A DNA stretch of 64,000 nt from Sarcocystis neurona (taxonomy: Eukaryota > Apicomplexa > Conoidasida > Eucoccidiorida > Sarcocystidae): NCBI GenBank assembly GCA_000727475.1, contig KL647290.1, forward strand, positions 1,141,314-1,205,313. The letters run 5' to 3'. The notes beneath the pieces were generated by a model. That model worked only from the letters and a program-made list of their open reading frames with translations. It had not been told where the DNA came from and did not search any database. The translations under genes and the position numbers were made by a program. Positions within the stretch are counted from its first letter, which is position 1. The number at the start of each line of letters is the position of its first letter. This document shows, one piece after another, positions 43,330-56,090 of this stretch.

Positions 43330-45519
43330 TTACCTCCTCTCCACCTCGCTTCTGGTAAACCGAAACAGATCGCTGTACACAAAGATTTTCAAGGCATCAA
43401 GCCTTCTCTCTGGATTCAAATCAAGAAGACCGTAAATAACAGCTTGAACTTTTCTCGGTGGGCGGCAACTTCCCCAGTTAACTGGGGCTCGAGTTGGAGA
43501 TAGACCATCACCCGGCTCCCCTCCTGAGGGTGGTTCCAAACTTGAGAGACATTTGATTTGGTCCCAAAGAGAACCCCTGGGCTCGTAACAGGAAAAGTAC
43601 TTGTCAGAAGAACAAACCAGCTCAAATAACAGTATGCCCAGATCCCAGTTGTCGAGACTCCTGTGTGCTACGCATCGCTGCGTTTTAGACGTTTTCCCAG
43701 AACGCAGCACTTTTCTGGAAACCTCTGGAGCGGCGAAGTGAATCGTGGGCTTGCGCCGACACTCAAAAATGGTTCCCTCCCGCTGAGCCTCGTCGAAGTC
43801 CAGCAGTGTCAGTTCACCCGTGGGAGACACACCAATGTTTTCCCTTTTAATGTCCATATGGACAAGTTTTGCTGCTGCAAGATGAGCACCAAGCTGAATG
43901 ACGCGCTTCACCATATAAAGAAGCGCCTCGGGATCACGCAAACGCAGGTCGAAAACATCCGTCAACTGGGGATACATAATCTGTATGACGTTGAACAAGT
44001 GCGCTCGGCCATTATGGAAACCGTCCAAGTAAGAACGCCTTCCCTGTAATCGCACTGTTGCTAGTGGCAGTACAAAGCCAGACTTGTACAGCTGGTGTGG
44101 AGTGAAACCGACTGGCATCAGACTCCAAATGCGACGAGTAGACTTAAGCCGCGTCGCGATAATCTTCTCAGCCAGCTGCTCACGTTCATTCAAGTCGGAT
44201 GGAAACGTATCACGCGTAGATATTCCCATTTTCACAACGTAAGTCGTGTCCAAGTTTCTTCTGTTTGCAAGTTCCCAGGAAAGTTCCTTAAGCAACACTT
44301 CGCTCTGGTCGCGAAATTGAGAAGACCCATGTGCCGGGGACGAGAAAGAAGCCTGTGCAGTAGCCACGGACGCTTCACTTGCAGCTGTCGATGGGACATC
44401 ATCTTTGGATGCTGCACTCACTTCGCCAGCTTGCAAAACCTTTTCCACCCGATTCACTTCAGAACTAGCAAGCGAACTACCGGCTGCCGTGCACGTGTCC
44501 AGGTCCCCCTCCCTCTGCTCCGTAGCATCCACTGCTGGCTCTTCGGATGGACCGGTGTCTGTGCGAGCAGCGACCTGCTGCTCTGTCGGAGGGCTCTGCT
44601 GCATGCTAGTTGTCTTCTCCAGATACGTGGCACGAGATGAAAGGCTGGCGGCGGTGGAATGCGGTGCCACGGCGGGCGCCTGTGCCCCTGCACACTCCAC
44701 CTGTTCAGCAGGACCCGGCATAGATTCAGCAGGCCCGTCCTTTAGCGCGCCCTTTTGAGCAGCGTTCCTCAGCATTCGTACGACCATTACTAAGCCGTAC
44801 GAACCATTCGTGATGATGTAACCTCGCTTGAACGTAGCGCCCTTAAAGTCTACGCTCCCTGGTGAATCAACCATTTCCACACTGAATGTACTTCCAGGCA
44901 ACAGCACATTTCGCAATACCGCTGTTTCCGACTCTTCCCGTATAGCTTGCAGAGCATGCCTCTGGCTAGCAATGTGCGCGCTCCATAGAACCTTTTGTCG
45001 TCCACGTAAGTCTACCGCGGTCATCCAGTTGCGGCACGAACCCTTAATGACGTCTGGAAAGGCCGGCAGCGGAAGCGTCATATCGCGAAGTTCGGAAATC
45101 GGGAAACCGGGCCCACTGCACCAGAGTGCTTTAAACACCTCATACAGTCCTGGACCGCAGAGTGCCGCTACTAGTGACGGAAGTTTTTTGAATCGGGAAT
45201 GTTTGTCCAGTGATGATCGCTTCGGAAGCAGGGTTCGGTTACGTGCTGTCGGGAGAGGTGGCGGCGCTGTTGTTGATGTTCCTGTCGCTGTGGTAGCTTT
45301 TCCTCTCCGGTGGCCCCTATCTGCGTGAGCCTCTGTATATCGCCGCGAGGACGAACCTTTACCACTACTTGGGGAACCATTTGTTAGACGTCTTTCTGTT
45401 TTTGCAGAGGACGGCTCAGCTGCTTCGACAAACGGCGTCCACCTGTTGAGGTGAAGACAGAAAAGAACGCCGCCACAGAAGTACAGCAAGTACTGTAAAC
45501 GGTACTGGATGCGCGTCAT
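43330..45519 (-). CDS. Rhoptry-family (ROPK-like) protein kinase, single exon
   Basis: 729 residues from the ATG at 45519. The N terminus MTRIQYRLQYLLYFCGGVLF is a basic, then hydrophobic signal-type segment, followed by a basic Ser/Arg-rich stretch. Kinase parts: glycine loop NGSYGLV at 238-244; an insert of about 160 residues rich in Ala/Ser/Glu/Pro; Lys430 in TTYVVKMG; catalytic loop HMDIKRENIG with Asp556, Lys558, Asn561; DFD (574-576) in place of DFG; APE at 597-599; DNWDLG at 623-628; NPERRLDALKI near the end. The key Lys, both catalytic Asp and Asn are present, so activity is plausible. Intronless structure, a signal segment and HMD/DFD variants fit coccidian rhoptry kinases, which are secreted into or around the host cell. 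Rhoptry targeting is inferred; no arginine-rich amphipathic helix was proven. A gtaagg at the stop could act as a donor, but the kinase fold is complete. Repeat-free and non-CAG in composition. Confidence 0.92.
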   Translation of the reverse strand: MTRIQYRLQYLLYFCGGVLFCLHLNRWTPFVEAAEPSSAKTERRLTNGSPSSGKGSSSRRYTEAHADRGHRRGKATTATGTSTTAPPPLPTARNRTLLPKRSSLDKHSRFKKLPSLVAALCGPGLYEVFKALWCSGPGFPISELRDMTLPLPAFPDVIKGSCRNWMTAVDLRGRQKVLWSAHIASQRHALQAIREESETAVLRNVLLPGSTFSVEMVDSPGSVDFKGATFKRGYIITNGSYGLVMVVRMLRNAAQKGALKDGPAESMPGPAEQVECAGAQAPAVAPHSTAASLSSRATYLEKTTSMQQSPPTEQQVAARTDTGPSEEPAVDATEQREGDLDTCTAAGSSLASSEVNRVEKVLQAGEVSAASKDDVPSTAASEASVATAQASFSSPAHGSSQFRDQSEVLLKELSWELANRRNLDTTYVVKMGISTRDTFPSDLNEREQLAEKIIATRLKSTRRIWSLMPVGFTPHQLYKSGFVLPLATVRLQGRRSYLDGFHNGRAHLFNVIQIMYPQLTDVFDLRLRDPEALLYMVKRVIQLGAHLAAAKLVHMDIKRENIGVSPTGELTLLDFDEAQREGTIFECRRKPTIHFAAPEVSRKVLRSGKTSKTQRCVAHRSLDNWDLGILLFELVCSSDKYFSCYEPRGSLWDQIKCLSSLEPPSGGEPGDGLSPTRAPVNWGSCRPPRKVQAVIYGLLDLNPERRLDALKIFVYSDLFRFTRSEVERR

Positions 45520-46104
45520 ACTGCTGCCCAAACTCGAACAATCCTGGATTCAAAAGTTAAATATAAAAGTCACTGTGGGAATCTTTGTAAGCGCCGGGCA
45601 TGCTACGAGTGCCTTTAGACGGCAAGTAAGCCAATGAAGCCTCAAAAACATAATTGCCACATGCCGTCTCGAAGGAAAAAATATTGTAATTTGCGCTTGC
45701 CCTGATCGGGTATGAATAGTGGGGCATACCCTCTCGTACAAATGTCGCCTCTATGATCAAATAACGTTTCATCCGTGTTCCCCTGAGCACGACGTGGCCA
45801 GCAGAGTGCTACCATTTGCGACACAAGTGCTTGAGAACGTCGTATAGCGACGCAGACGAAAAATTTCAAAGGGGACGGCAACTGGTTGCAATGGTCTCAA
45901 GACCAGTATGGAAGTGGCCACGAGAACTTGTATAAGAACACCTATTTCCCGCAACTTTGATATCGAGTAGCGACACATGACATCAACTTCTTTTTCGTAC
46001 CCCCCCGGACATTGGACTACTTCTGGCGGTCTCAAGTGTCTTTCATTGACTGTGGATCACAACTGCATGGGGGAACTACATGCTTAATTTTGCAGACGAA
46101 AAGG

Positions 46105-46190
46105 CAAAGCGCGAATCCATAGAAAACGGCCAGACAAAATGCCGCGAATCCTTAGAAAACAACTTGGCCAGACAAAATACCAGGCTAACC
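46105..46190. repeat. Short direct repeat (gcgaatcc-tagaaaac ... ggccagacaaaat)
   Basis: Two copies of about 33 bp, gcgaatccatagaaaac(ggccagacaaaat) and gcgaatccttagaaaac(aacttggccagacaaaat), directly adjacent. Confidence 0.8.
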
Positions 46191-47885
46191 GCTCTTTCCG
46201 ACCCAGACTAAGTGTTCTTTCTGACGTACGGTGGACGACGCCCCCGTGGACGTACGTCGACCGTGGCAATTGCGACGGGCGGCAGGAACAGCTCGCAAAA
46301 CAGCGTTCCTAACGTGGACGCCATCACGCCGACAAGTTCGACGCTCGCCCCCTACACAGCAGAAGCTGTACATGGAAGCAACTGTGTCACACGCGGTCTC
46401 GCAACCGGCCTCTGCCAGGGTATCGCGTCACACGTTTCATGGATTGATACAGATTCGTATCGGGAAGTCAGGAGATATGCATCCTTGGTCCTTTGCTAAA
46501 GTCAGAGATTCTAGTGTTTTGATAAGGGTCTACTCATCTACAGGAAAAGTCAGCGGAAACAGGACTGGAGTTCTCGACGCACTCAGATAACACGGTGGGA
46601 GTGTTGAACGCAGGCGAGGCGGTGCAGTCGTTCACAGCTGCAGCAGTTCGCTCGTCTGTGCTGGTGCTACGCTTTCCATCATCCCCTACAGAAAGGCCAT
46701 TACAACCTTTACCTGCACTCCTCAGTGCCGCCTCTGCTCCAGTTCAATTGGATTCTCCTTGTAGGACGTGTGGCAGAGCGCCTTGCATGCGAACATTTGA
46801 CGCTTTCGTCATCTTCGGGTTGAAACAACTGCGTGAGACGACAAAGTCGACGTGATAAAACGTCGCTGCTGCATATAAATATTTTATATATGTGGCCCCG
46901 GCAATGGAGTCCTGTGCACATATGCCTACGAATCCAAACGCAACTAGCAGTCACAATCTTTATTGGGGTTGAGTGAGCTCGACAAATATGAAACTTGATC
47001 TTCAGCTGGAGTCCCCCCCTCACGAGTTGATAGATACTTAACTGACTGCAGCAAGGTGCGCCTCCGTAATACAGCTATCGATGGCAAATTGACATTAGGT
47101 TTTTCGTATCGGCGGTGGATTTGAACGCCGTCTTACTCATTACACAACCCAGCCACGTGTTTGCGTCTATCATCTCATCACGCTGACACATGTGTTTCTC
47201 CCTACGCGCTTGTGCGTAAACGTGCGCGGTTCAAAAAATAAAGTGGTCTACACTTACTCCTAATAAGAGGGAGAACACCAAGCACGGTGTACATTGGGCA
47301 GGGGTAACGAGTCTGGGCCTAGAAAACCTACGAATCTCCTTCTGGTTACACTGGAGAAGTCCGTGACGTATGCGCTGATAAGAATTGATCCGTTCATAAG
47401 AGCAAACATTTTCCTGAATCTACAGCTTGTCCCAAGCAGACCGTTTCGAAGAGAATAGGGACACAGTAGTCCGCAGGAATGTCATGATAAACTTGTTGTA
47501 CTTGTAAAGTATAAACAAATAGTGCAGCTGGTAAGGAACTAGCAACTTGGTCGAATATAGGAGCTTGGACTGTTGTCGATGTAACGTAGGTTACAAAGCG
47601 AGGCTACCACATATCCAGGGCAAGGGAACTGTGGGCGAAGTTACTGAGAATGAGGATATGTGAAAGTGTTCCAATAAAGTATCTGTGACACGATCTATGC
47701 ATGCATCAGGAAGCACTTTTCGACGAGCGCAGATATGAGTGTGTATGCAGACACTCACACACATGTTAATACGTGTACACAGTCCCCTGCACTTCTGCCG
47801 TGTATTTATACATGCAGATATGGATGGATATGCCACCTATACGAAATATGTGTAGCTGGAGATGGTTTTGTCGCTACACTGTTGC

Positions 47886-48008
47886 CTGAATACTCGTACA
47901 TGTTGTTCTACCGGGGGAGTTACACGCAGCGTTGACGTTTTATCGCTCTAGTTTTGTCTGAATACTCGTAGTTGTTCTACGGGGGGAGTTACACGCAGCG
48001 TTGACGCT
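47886..48008. repeat. Tandem duplication, about 63-bp unit
   Basis: ctgaatactcgtacatgttg ... gggggagttacacgcagcgttgacg is repeated once with small changes (ctgaatactcgtagttgtt ... ggggggagttacacgcagcgttgacg). Confidence 0.9.
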
Positions 48009-49781
48009 TGATCACGCCGCAAAGAAAGGCTTTGATTTACAGCCACCTGCAAGCCGCCACGACGGGATCCGTTTCCTGTACACGCTCACTTTTATGAGTC
48101 TGTTTTCTTGTAGCTGCAGTTCTCGGTGGGCCTGGTGGACTGCCAAAATGGGGCATTTTTGTCTTCGGGGGTGAAGAGAACAAAATATTCCAGCACCCAC
48201 TTGCACGGCCGCGGGCACGGAACGCTTTATACCGTCTACGCGGTGTAACGTATTTTTGTGGGCACTTACATGACCGCATGTGCCATCATACAATGGAGCT
48301 TAAGGGCGTATACTCCATTCATGTGCACCGTGCTAACCACGTCGAGTAGTGTAGCATACAAGCATGTTCATACAACAATATGGGGTACGTCCATGCACAG
48401 ACCTACGCGTATTCCTTCGTGACTTGATACTCATTTATGTGTTCAAAAGCGCACCGCTCTGGACAACAGCAGCCGGCTGGGCATAAAGAGAATGGCCCAC
48501 GTTCGTAAGGTTCTGAGTTTCTCCTCGACGCGTTCGCTTTCCCAGTACTGTTAGTGAAGTACCACTCTCTGAGTTGTTTTGCAGCGTGAACCTGGAACTG
48601 CCCCCTGAACAGCTTGGAGACCCAGCGGGTAATCTACGTGTATGTGTGGTTCTCCGAGTATGTTTTGAAATGTGAAGGGCGATCTGTATACTTTTAAGCT
48701 GTCAATAATTACTTGCGCCACAGTCGTAGGTGTTGTGCTAGAAAGACTTTCGACGACAAATGCATGACATACCTCCACACCTGTATATCAGGGTCAATAC
48801 CAGGTAGGCTGGACGCAACGAGGCACTGCTGACGCTCATAGGCGTCGTCCATTACCTTCCATGTTGCTCTGCGGAGACTGCGTGCTTGTGGGCCCTAGAA
48901 CACAGTAGTACATGTCTGCCGGTACAAAATGGAAAATGCGTCGTTGAATGCGTCCCGAGCAGAAAGTGTAGACTACATTGACACGATTGATTCCCGTGTC
49001 CCCCATCTCGCAAATACCTCACGCAACAAAGATGCATTCTTTTTGTAGTATGTTTAGAATCGTGTGCTGGAGAAGCACACAAGTCTTCAAGTTTTCCATT
49101 ATCACGACACGGCGTGCACGTGAACCTGACACGTACACTGAGACTGGGTTCACGTGAATCACCTAAATACATAAAGAGTAACAGGTTCTTATGTTCGGGG
49201 TATACTTGGACTTTACCCTTTGTACTTTCCTGCGTGGACGTGTCTCCCCTGCTTGTCCGCCCGCATGAATCAGCTGCTTGCACAGAGGTGTCCCTTGTCA
49301 CTTACTTACGGGAATTTGATATATCTTACTCGACCAGTGAACAGGAGAGCACTCGATCGTGTACTACATTATGACTAGTAGCCACCACGACAACGGATAT
49401 ATTACCTGTGTTAGAAGGGAACAAAGGCTTGCACAATGTTCAGGGCTTCCGTCGCCTGCGATGGCAGGCGGCAACATCACTGCAGCTGAAGCTGGTCCCA
49501 CCGCAGCCTCAATGAATCACGCTTGTTTGTTCCTACAGCGAGGGTGGCTGCTGGTCAGTGTTGTGCCGACCATTTTGTTCGAGGTCAACGCTGCCCTGAA
49601 TATGTGTACGTATACACAGATGTGTACACCTGAGCGTCAAGGAAGGATTTTGCACAGATATTGCCGATCGCCTGCAGAGTATTCTGCAGCACCACCTCCG
49701 AATTTAATCCAAGAGAGGGTGCCCATTACTATGCTTTTCGTGTTCCCCCGCAGACACACGACTTACCATGCGGAGAGGTAA

Positions 49782-49865
49782 ATTAGTGCCATACCTGTTG
49801 TTCACGCGACCCCCTCTGTGTAACAGCAGAGGTGAATTAGTACCATACCTGTGGTTCACGCCACC
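49782..49865. repeat. Tandem duplication, about 52-bp spacing
   Basis: aaattagtgccatacctgttgttcacgc recurs as gaattagtaccatacctgtggttcacgc. Confidence 0.85.
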
Positions 49866-52800
49866 GACTCTTGTGTACTTGTCCATCCCTTCTACAAGGT
49901 GTGACCTTCGAAGACAACCTTCACCTGCCAGTAAGCGCTCGCTTTCGGAATCCAACATGTGCATCTAACCCAGGGTTTAGGTGATGGTCTGGCAGACAGC
50001 ACGAGACTGAAACAGTGCCACCCTCGTAAGCGAACACGTGCCCAACTTTTCTGAATATCCTCTGCAGTGCACTGCGCTACCGTGCAGCTCGAAAAGGTTG
50101 CCTCCCGTGCGCACGTTCTTTCTTGTATCTGAAGTACTGTGTGAGAACCTGCGCAAAGGGAAGTCTGCTGAAATTAGGCTCAGCCCGCTGACCTTCTTGC
50201 TGCACCTTGTATTCTTGCCGTGCTCTACTCATCTTTACTGGTAAACAAGCCAGAGTCCTCACTGAATACTCGCACTACTACCAAGTCCCAATTGTTGCCA
50301 TGGTCTGTGGGGTTTCGCTTTTTGCAGCACACGACGTCAGGACTTGTATCTCGTCCTCGAGAGCTCAAGTGCAGTATGCCAAGTTAGGCGACTGACTGTC
50401 CTCTCGATTAATATATTGCCGCTTTACGATGTATCCAGCAAAAGCGACCGAGAAAGAGTCGGGGAAGGCAATTGGAAGAAGCGAAAGGGTATTGATGTCT
50501 GCAGGAAGGCCTTCTCCAGGAGGGTCTCTCTAAAGGTTTCTACGACCAAAGGCTGCACAGATGCAGAAATATCTTCGATCACACCTGCCGTCTCGCACTG
50601 CGGCGCGTAGCTTCGAAGTTTTTGTGCTTCGCGCATTTTGCTGTACTCGTGTAAAGCTTATATGCGGATATTAATCCAGTGGCCTAAATACAAGCCTACT
50701 GAAGTACCTCTCTCCATCTCTACAGGTCTGTCCGTACGAATTTATGGGAAGTACTCTGAATCTTGTTGTCTACGAGGAGAAAGCTTCCACGTGTCGTTGT
50801 CCAGCGTATCCGATGTACAAAAACCAGTACCCGGGTGGCGAACAGGTGCCTCCTCTCAATTTTTTCCATCTAGGAGTACCAAGCGCTGGATGTACGCCTC
50901 TTTAAAATTCGAGGTATGAATTTGATTTACCATTTCTCCGGAGCACGTCGTTCAACGTAAAGACTAAAGAAGCCTTGGTACACCACCGAAAGCATAAACT
51001 TGGGGGAGTCAATTCCTAGAAAAGACCGCATGTGCTATCACAACATTAAAGGCTGTCGGTTCATTACGCTTTTCAAAACACCTTCCTCCTGGCAAAACCG
51101 TTTGTTGCTCAATAGGAGCGAAATTAAGTAGGACACTGTGTCGGGCTGTGCGTCGATAATTCCAGGGTGTAAGAAGTGAAGACAATCCTGCAGTCACATT
51201 TATATTCTCAATTGTTGTCCTGTTTATATGGAACATACTCCACAAGTGAACGGACGCTACATATGCATTAGTATGCTGCAGGGGTGAAAGTAGTAGAGTA
51301 TTGCTGCCACTCGGTGCAGCTGGCAGCTCCTGCCTACTACCCGCCGCAGCAATACAAAATCGGAGAGTAACACGGAAAAATCCAAGCGAGTTCGATCTCC
51401 ACTCAACTAAGGGTGCCGGTTCAAGTTCGTTGCGTTTGCCTATATACTGTGCTCGGTGGACAGCCTGGAGACCACAGGAGGAACCTGCAGAACCGCGTGT
51501 GCAGATACCGGCGAGTACATTACCTGATACACGCGAGGAGGGAGACACACACGCTGTCGAATGTGTCTCTGTGCACCTGTTTGTCGCGTGTGTGTGCACG
51601 CCTGCAGGTACTTTCTACGTTTCATGTACTTTGGAGTCTGACACAGACGATTACCGACAATGGGTGCGGGATGATAACTCACCTCGTGTTGCTCGTAGCT
51701 GTGCAACTTGCTCGCTCTCCCAAAAAGTGAGTAGCGCGCCCCAGCGTGTGAAGACAGCACAAACAGCGCCTTTCTTGGAAAGACGAAAGAAGGGAAGAGC
51801 TGATGCAGAGTTGGAGAGGGGCAAATCATGGCTGAAGGTAAAGAAGTAACCTCGAGTCCGCCGCAGACGGGCAGTCGGAGGTGATGTCCCTTCACATGTT
51901 TGTAGTGGTCCTAGCTGCAAAAGATAACGTTCTACTGTGTTCGCATATTATAGTAGTTCTGCCAAGTGCGGCGACGCAGGACACCGCCACGTTACTGAGC
52001 GAAGCGCAGAAGGCACACAGGTTACCTCGCGAATGTCGTCTTGAAAAGAACTTTTTCTCTGCTTCCTATTATTATTACTATTCTCAGATCAAATTGTAGC
52101 AGCGCTTTTCTTGGTGGGAAGGCAGCAGAAGCTTGGGAGCCATTGAACACTGCGGAGCTTGGATGCGCCGGCAAGTGAGGGATCTCAGTAGCTCGTGTAC
52201 ATACCGCAGCTAAAGTAGACAAACATATCGTCTTTTCTCTGGTGACTGCTCCGCGTTCCCGCTTAAATTATCCCTGTTCCACGAAGAATGTGACTAAATC
52301 TCTTCTGCAAGTGCATTAGTCTTTCTTCCTGTGGATTACTCTCCTTCGCAGCGATTATTTTCTTCGCGTGAGGTGGTACAATTTTGTGGGTGCTACTTGA
52401 GCAGTTTACAGAAAGGTCCGGTACGACTTTCTTGAAGTAGACGCTGTACAAAGCGTACCACTATGACTTCTCTGCTTCTTCAGTCTTGAATGCCGCAGCG
52501 CTGACGTGTCCCTTCCACTTGTCTGCGTAATGTATTCTGTGGGAGGACTACTTTACTTTGAAAAGTAGGAAAAGCTTTCGCGAAGGGCAACACGCATTTA
52601 CCACTAAATCACGTACGATGAATTCCAGTACCTGAGAGGGCCTTGGCCAGCAAGGAGAATCTTTTTTACAGGGAAGCGTACAAAACCAATATTTTCTGTT
52701 TCCACCTTTTTTTCTCAGTGCAACTCTAATGCGGATCTCGTTGAACACTACAGTTTTGGAGTGGAGCTTTTACAGTAGAGTTATATTCCAGCAGCTCAGA

Positions 52801-55754
52801 TATAAATATATCTTCACAATCAACACGCACCTGTCTTAGTGCTCAACGAGATAACGAGCCCGCCTGTACATGTTTTAGCTGGCTGCGCCCACACAGCATA
52901 GTCGTGCGTGCTCATGTATACACACACACACACACACCCGCAGACGTGCACTTTTCCTGAGGCCGAGTCAAAGTACATTTCAAAACGACAGCGTAGCCAC
53001 GCGATTCCGCGCCAGCTCCAATTCAACTTGTTTCTTCTCGAATTCTTCCGAAGGCAGCCGCTGCATGTGAGCCACAACAAACGTCAAGAAAAAAGAAGCG
53101 GCAGCAAGTGGCACTTCACATCTAGCAGCGCTAAAATCGCAAGCGACGCACGCAAGTAACTAGTTATCCTCGTTTTTTCTGACTTCTTCACGAGGATTAC
53201 ATCAGGGTCATCGCTATGTGTATTGCTGTTGGTGCTGCTGATCCTCTTCCTTATTCATTCTCAAGCTGCGACAAACGTCCAGGCGGACACACGCAGACAG
53301 TTGAACGCGTGCTGTGGCGCACGGGGGCTCTTGCTCGGTAAACCTGTTTGTGTACGATCAACAAGTATAACTTACGCAGACAGAACAAGAATGGTCCAAG
53401 TGGGAACCACGGTGAATTCAAACGTGGCATACACGGGTGTACAATTTGCGACACTACTCAGCGGCAGTATCCTCCGCACGTGCACCGTTCGCAGCAGCAG
53501 CAGCAGAAACAGAATACAGATTCAGTACTACTAGCAACAGCAAGAGCAAAGGAGCCCATACACATCTCCACTCCCTTTCCACAGAGAAAAGCGAACAAAC
53601 GTGAAGCGTGCTTCTGATATTGTCCGCAGATAAAACGGATAGCTTCCGTAAGCGGTGCTTCTTTGGCTACTTGCAGACTGAGGCATTTTGAAAATGAAAG
53701 AAGCACTTCAGCCGAACGCCGGAAACTAATGCACCAGCGTGGTGGCTACAAGTAACAAGAAATACAAAACGAATCGCCAGAAAAACACCTCCGTCGTGTC
53801 ACAAAAGATGTGTATGTATTATAGGCAAGCTTTGGCTGTCTGGTTCGACACACCGGTTTGAAACGCGTCCTCCGCCTTCATGTAGTTAACACGCGCACAA
53901 ACCAACGGCAGCAGCGACAGCAGCGGCGTGTCCCCACAGCAAGAGAAAACACTGACGCGCGTATCCGGCGGCGCGCCTCGTGGAGACTACAAAAAAAAAG
54001 AGCAAAAGACTGTCTGTGCAGTACGTGGGATCGAGGCGCGGAAGTAATCGAACTCACTGCAACATCGACGACGTGCATGTCTCGACACTATGGAAAGGGA
54101 GTCTCGACCCGTGCAGACAGACGACAAGGGAGGTAAAAACTCCGGGGAAGAAAAGATATCCGTATCTTCAGGTGTTCATACCGTTCAATGTGTGGACGTA
54201 CGTGTGAGCGTGTCTGTGCGGCCCTTAGATGCGACTACCCCAAGCAAAGCACGCTTCGCTTGGACACGTGGGTATATAGCGAGCAGAGCCCGAAAGTTCC
54301 TTACCCCTAACACTGCTGACTCCACACACAGGACACACGCAAAACATAGCTACGTATGTATGTGTATGTGTGTATTTGTGTGGACATGTAGACACACCCG
54401 CCGTTTGCCCACACGTACTGCGTATCGATTTCTGCATGTGCGTGGGGGGGGAGCAGCACACCGTACAAGAGGCTGACGCGCCTGTTGCTGGTCCCAAGCG
54501 GCGAGCAACGCAGGAGCGAAAAATAGTCAGTCGCGTAGCGCTGTTGCGCTACAAGAGTAGAGGAATACAAACAAAAGGCTAAAAAGCACGACCACAGGAA
54601 GAGCCTTCCTCCCTCTGCCCTTCCTGCTAAATTCGTCACAGCTAATCGGCAAAAACGCGTAGAAGTTTCGTGTTGGAGAATGAAGGAAGCAACAGCACAA
54701 GCCGCGGCCGACCACCGGGCTGGAGGCTTCGAAGAGCGACTGCAGAGAACGTGCTGCTTCGGCTCGTGAGAAGAGGTCGCTGAAATCGCCAAACGAAGAG
54801 CACCGCCGTTCAAAGAACGACAGGGGCTGTCCCCCCTTTCTCCGTCAGCCTTCTCCTGTCTATTCTGGGAAGATACAACACGATCATACTGCTACATCCG
54901 CCGCCGTCTCTACCCAAAAGCTGCTGCAGAACGTGGGTAAGTGCAGGCCACCTTGGTACATATATATATATATACATATATATATATATCGTCATACATA
55001 TGAACTGTCGTTTAGCTACGCGTGCACACAATTCTTTTGCCGACATGTTGCCGCAAGAATAATACACTGGGGCTTGTCTCTTGTGCGGATTGTTTTTCAA
55101 CCTTTCACCAAGAGTGACATTTCTAGGATACGCAGACAAATTCCGTCAAACCGACGCCGGAGTGTACGTACGCTGGCACAACGACTCGTGTCGCATCAAT
55201 CACCTGGCTAGCTCGCCGAAAGAAAGAAAGAAAAACCAAAAGAAAACAATCGTGGCCTTTCTGTGTACACACGTGTGGATAGGTGCACATCTGTATTCAT
55301 ATATGTACATACACACACACACACACGTGTAGGTGTGTCTTCTCTGCCTGAAGACACACGTAAAAACAAAGGCGCCGAAATGTAGAGGTGTCTCGTCCTA
55401 CGTTGAAGCACGTGTGTAGAGAATCTTTAATATGCAGAGAGGAAGACACTCCTAGGCATACACATAGCTGTGTATCCACGAACATATATATATGCGTACG
55501 TGTGCAAATGTGTATATATATATATGCACACATACATGTACATTCGTGTGTGTGTATGTATAGATATGAATACAGATGTGTACCTATACATACATGTATA
55601 CACACATATGTGTACGTGTGCACATCTGTGCAGAGGTGTGTATACACATAAATGTACGTATATCTCTTTCTCTTTCGCTCTCGCTCTCTATATGTATATA
55701 TATATATATATGTGCACGTGTGCAGATGTGTATACACATATAAATGCACGCATA

Positions 55755-56090
55755 TTCCTTTCTCTTTCTTTCTCTCTCTCTATATAAATAGGTATGAATG
55801 CGGATGGGAATATACGCGTATGCGTACGTGTGAATTGATCTATTCGGGGTGCAAGCCGCAATGTTCGAGTCAAAGTGAGAAGTGTCTTCCGAGACTTACC
55901 ACGAAATTGGCAATGGCAAAGGCCATTATACATATGCGTATATATATAAATATATGCGTATCTTTCTTTCTTTCTCTCTCTATACATATATGGGGATGTG
56001 CATGTATACAAACGTTTGTGTGTGCATGTAGTCAAATCGGGAAGTGTGTTGTGAGACTTACGATGAAATTGGCAATGGCGAAGAAGAGGA
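55755..56090. repeat. Tandem duplication (~165 bp) covering the end of the transporter's last exon
   Basis: A second copy of the exon end lies at about 55864-55921. In the minus sense both read GCCATTGCCAATTTC..GTAAG, then TCTC, then a CACTTC and an in-frame TGA at the same position. Encoded ends are AIANFI-VSLTTHFPI and AIANFV-VSLGRHFSL. The adjacent tctttctttctctctc/(TA)n sequence is duplicated too. Confidence 0.8.

Larger units (their letters stand above)
45520..54900. other. Repeat-poor region, no supported gene
   Basis: About 9 kb without triplet arrays. Some frames reach 150-200 codons (for example 51009-51599 on minus) but show no domain, signal peptide or splice-consistent neighbours. 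Several short direct duplications are listed separately. A multi-exon gene with short exons and no family I know could be hidden here. Confidence 0.4.

Noticed and set aside
47100..47150. tRNA-like motif (ggtggatttgaacgccg)
   Set aside because: It resembles a T-arm in reverse complement, but the stems do not pair in tRNA geometry and no acceptor or anticodon arm could be drawn. It is only a small hairpin (cggcg ... cgccg).
51009..51599. Minus-strand open frame of 196 codons in repeat-poor DNA
   Set aside because: Composition is ordinary, but there is no recognisable domain or splice-consistent neighbour, and a plus-strand frame of similar size overlaps it. One frame of this length is not surprising over 64 kb.
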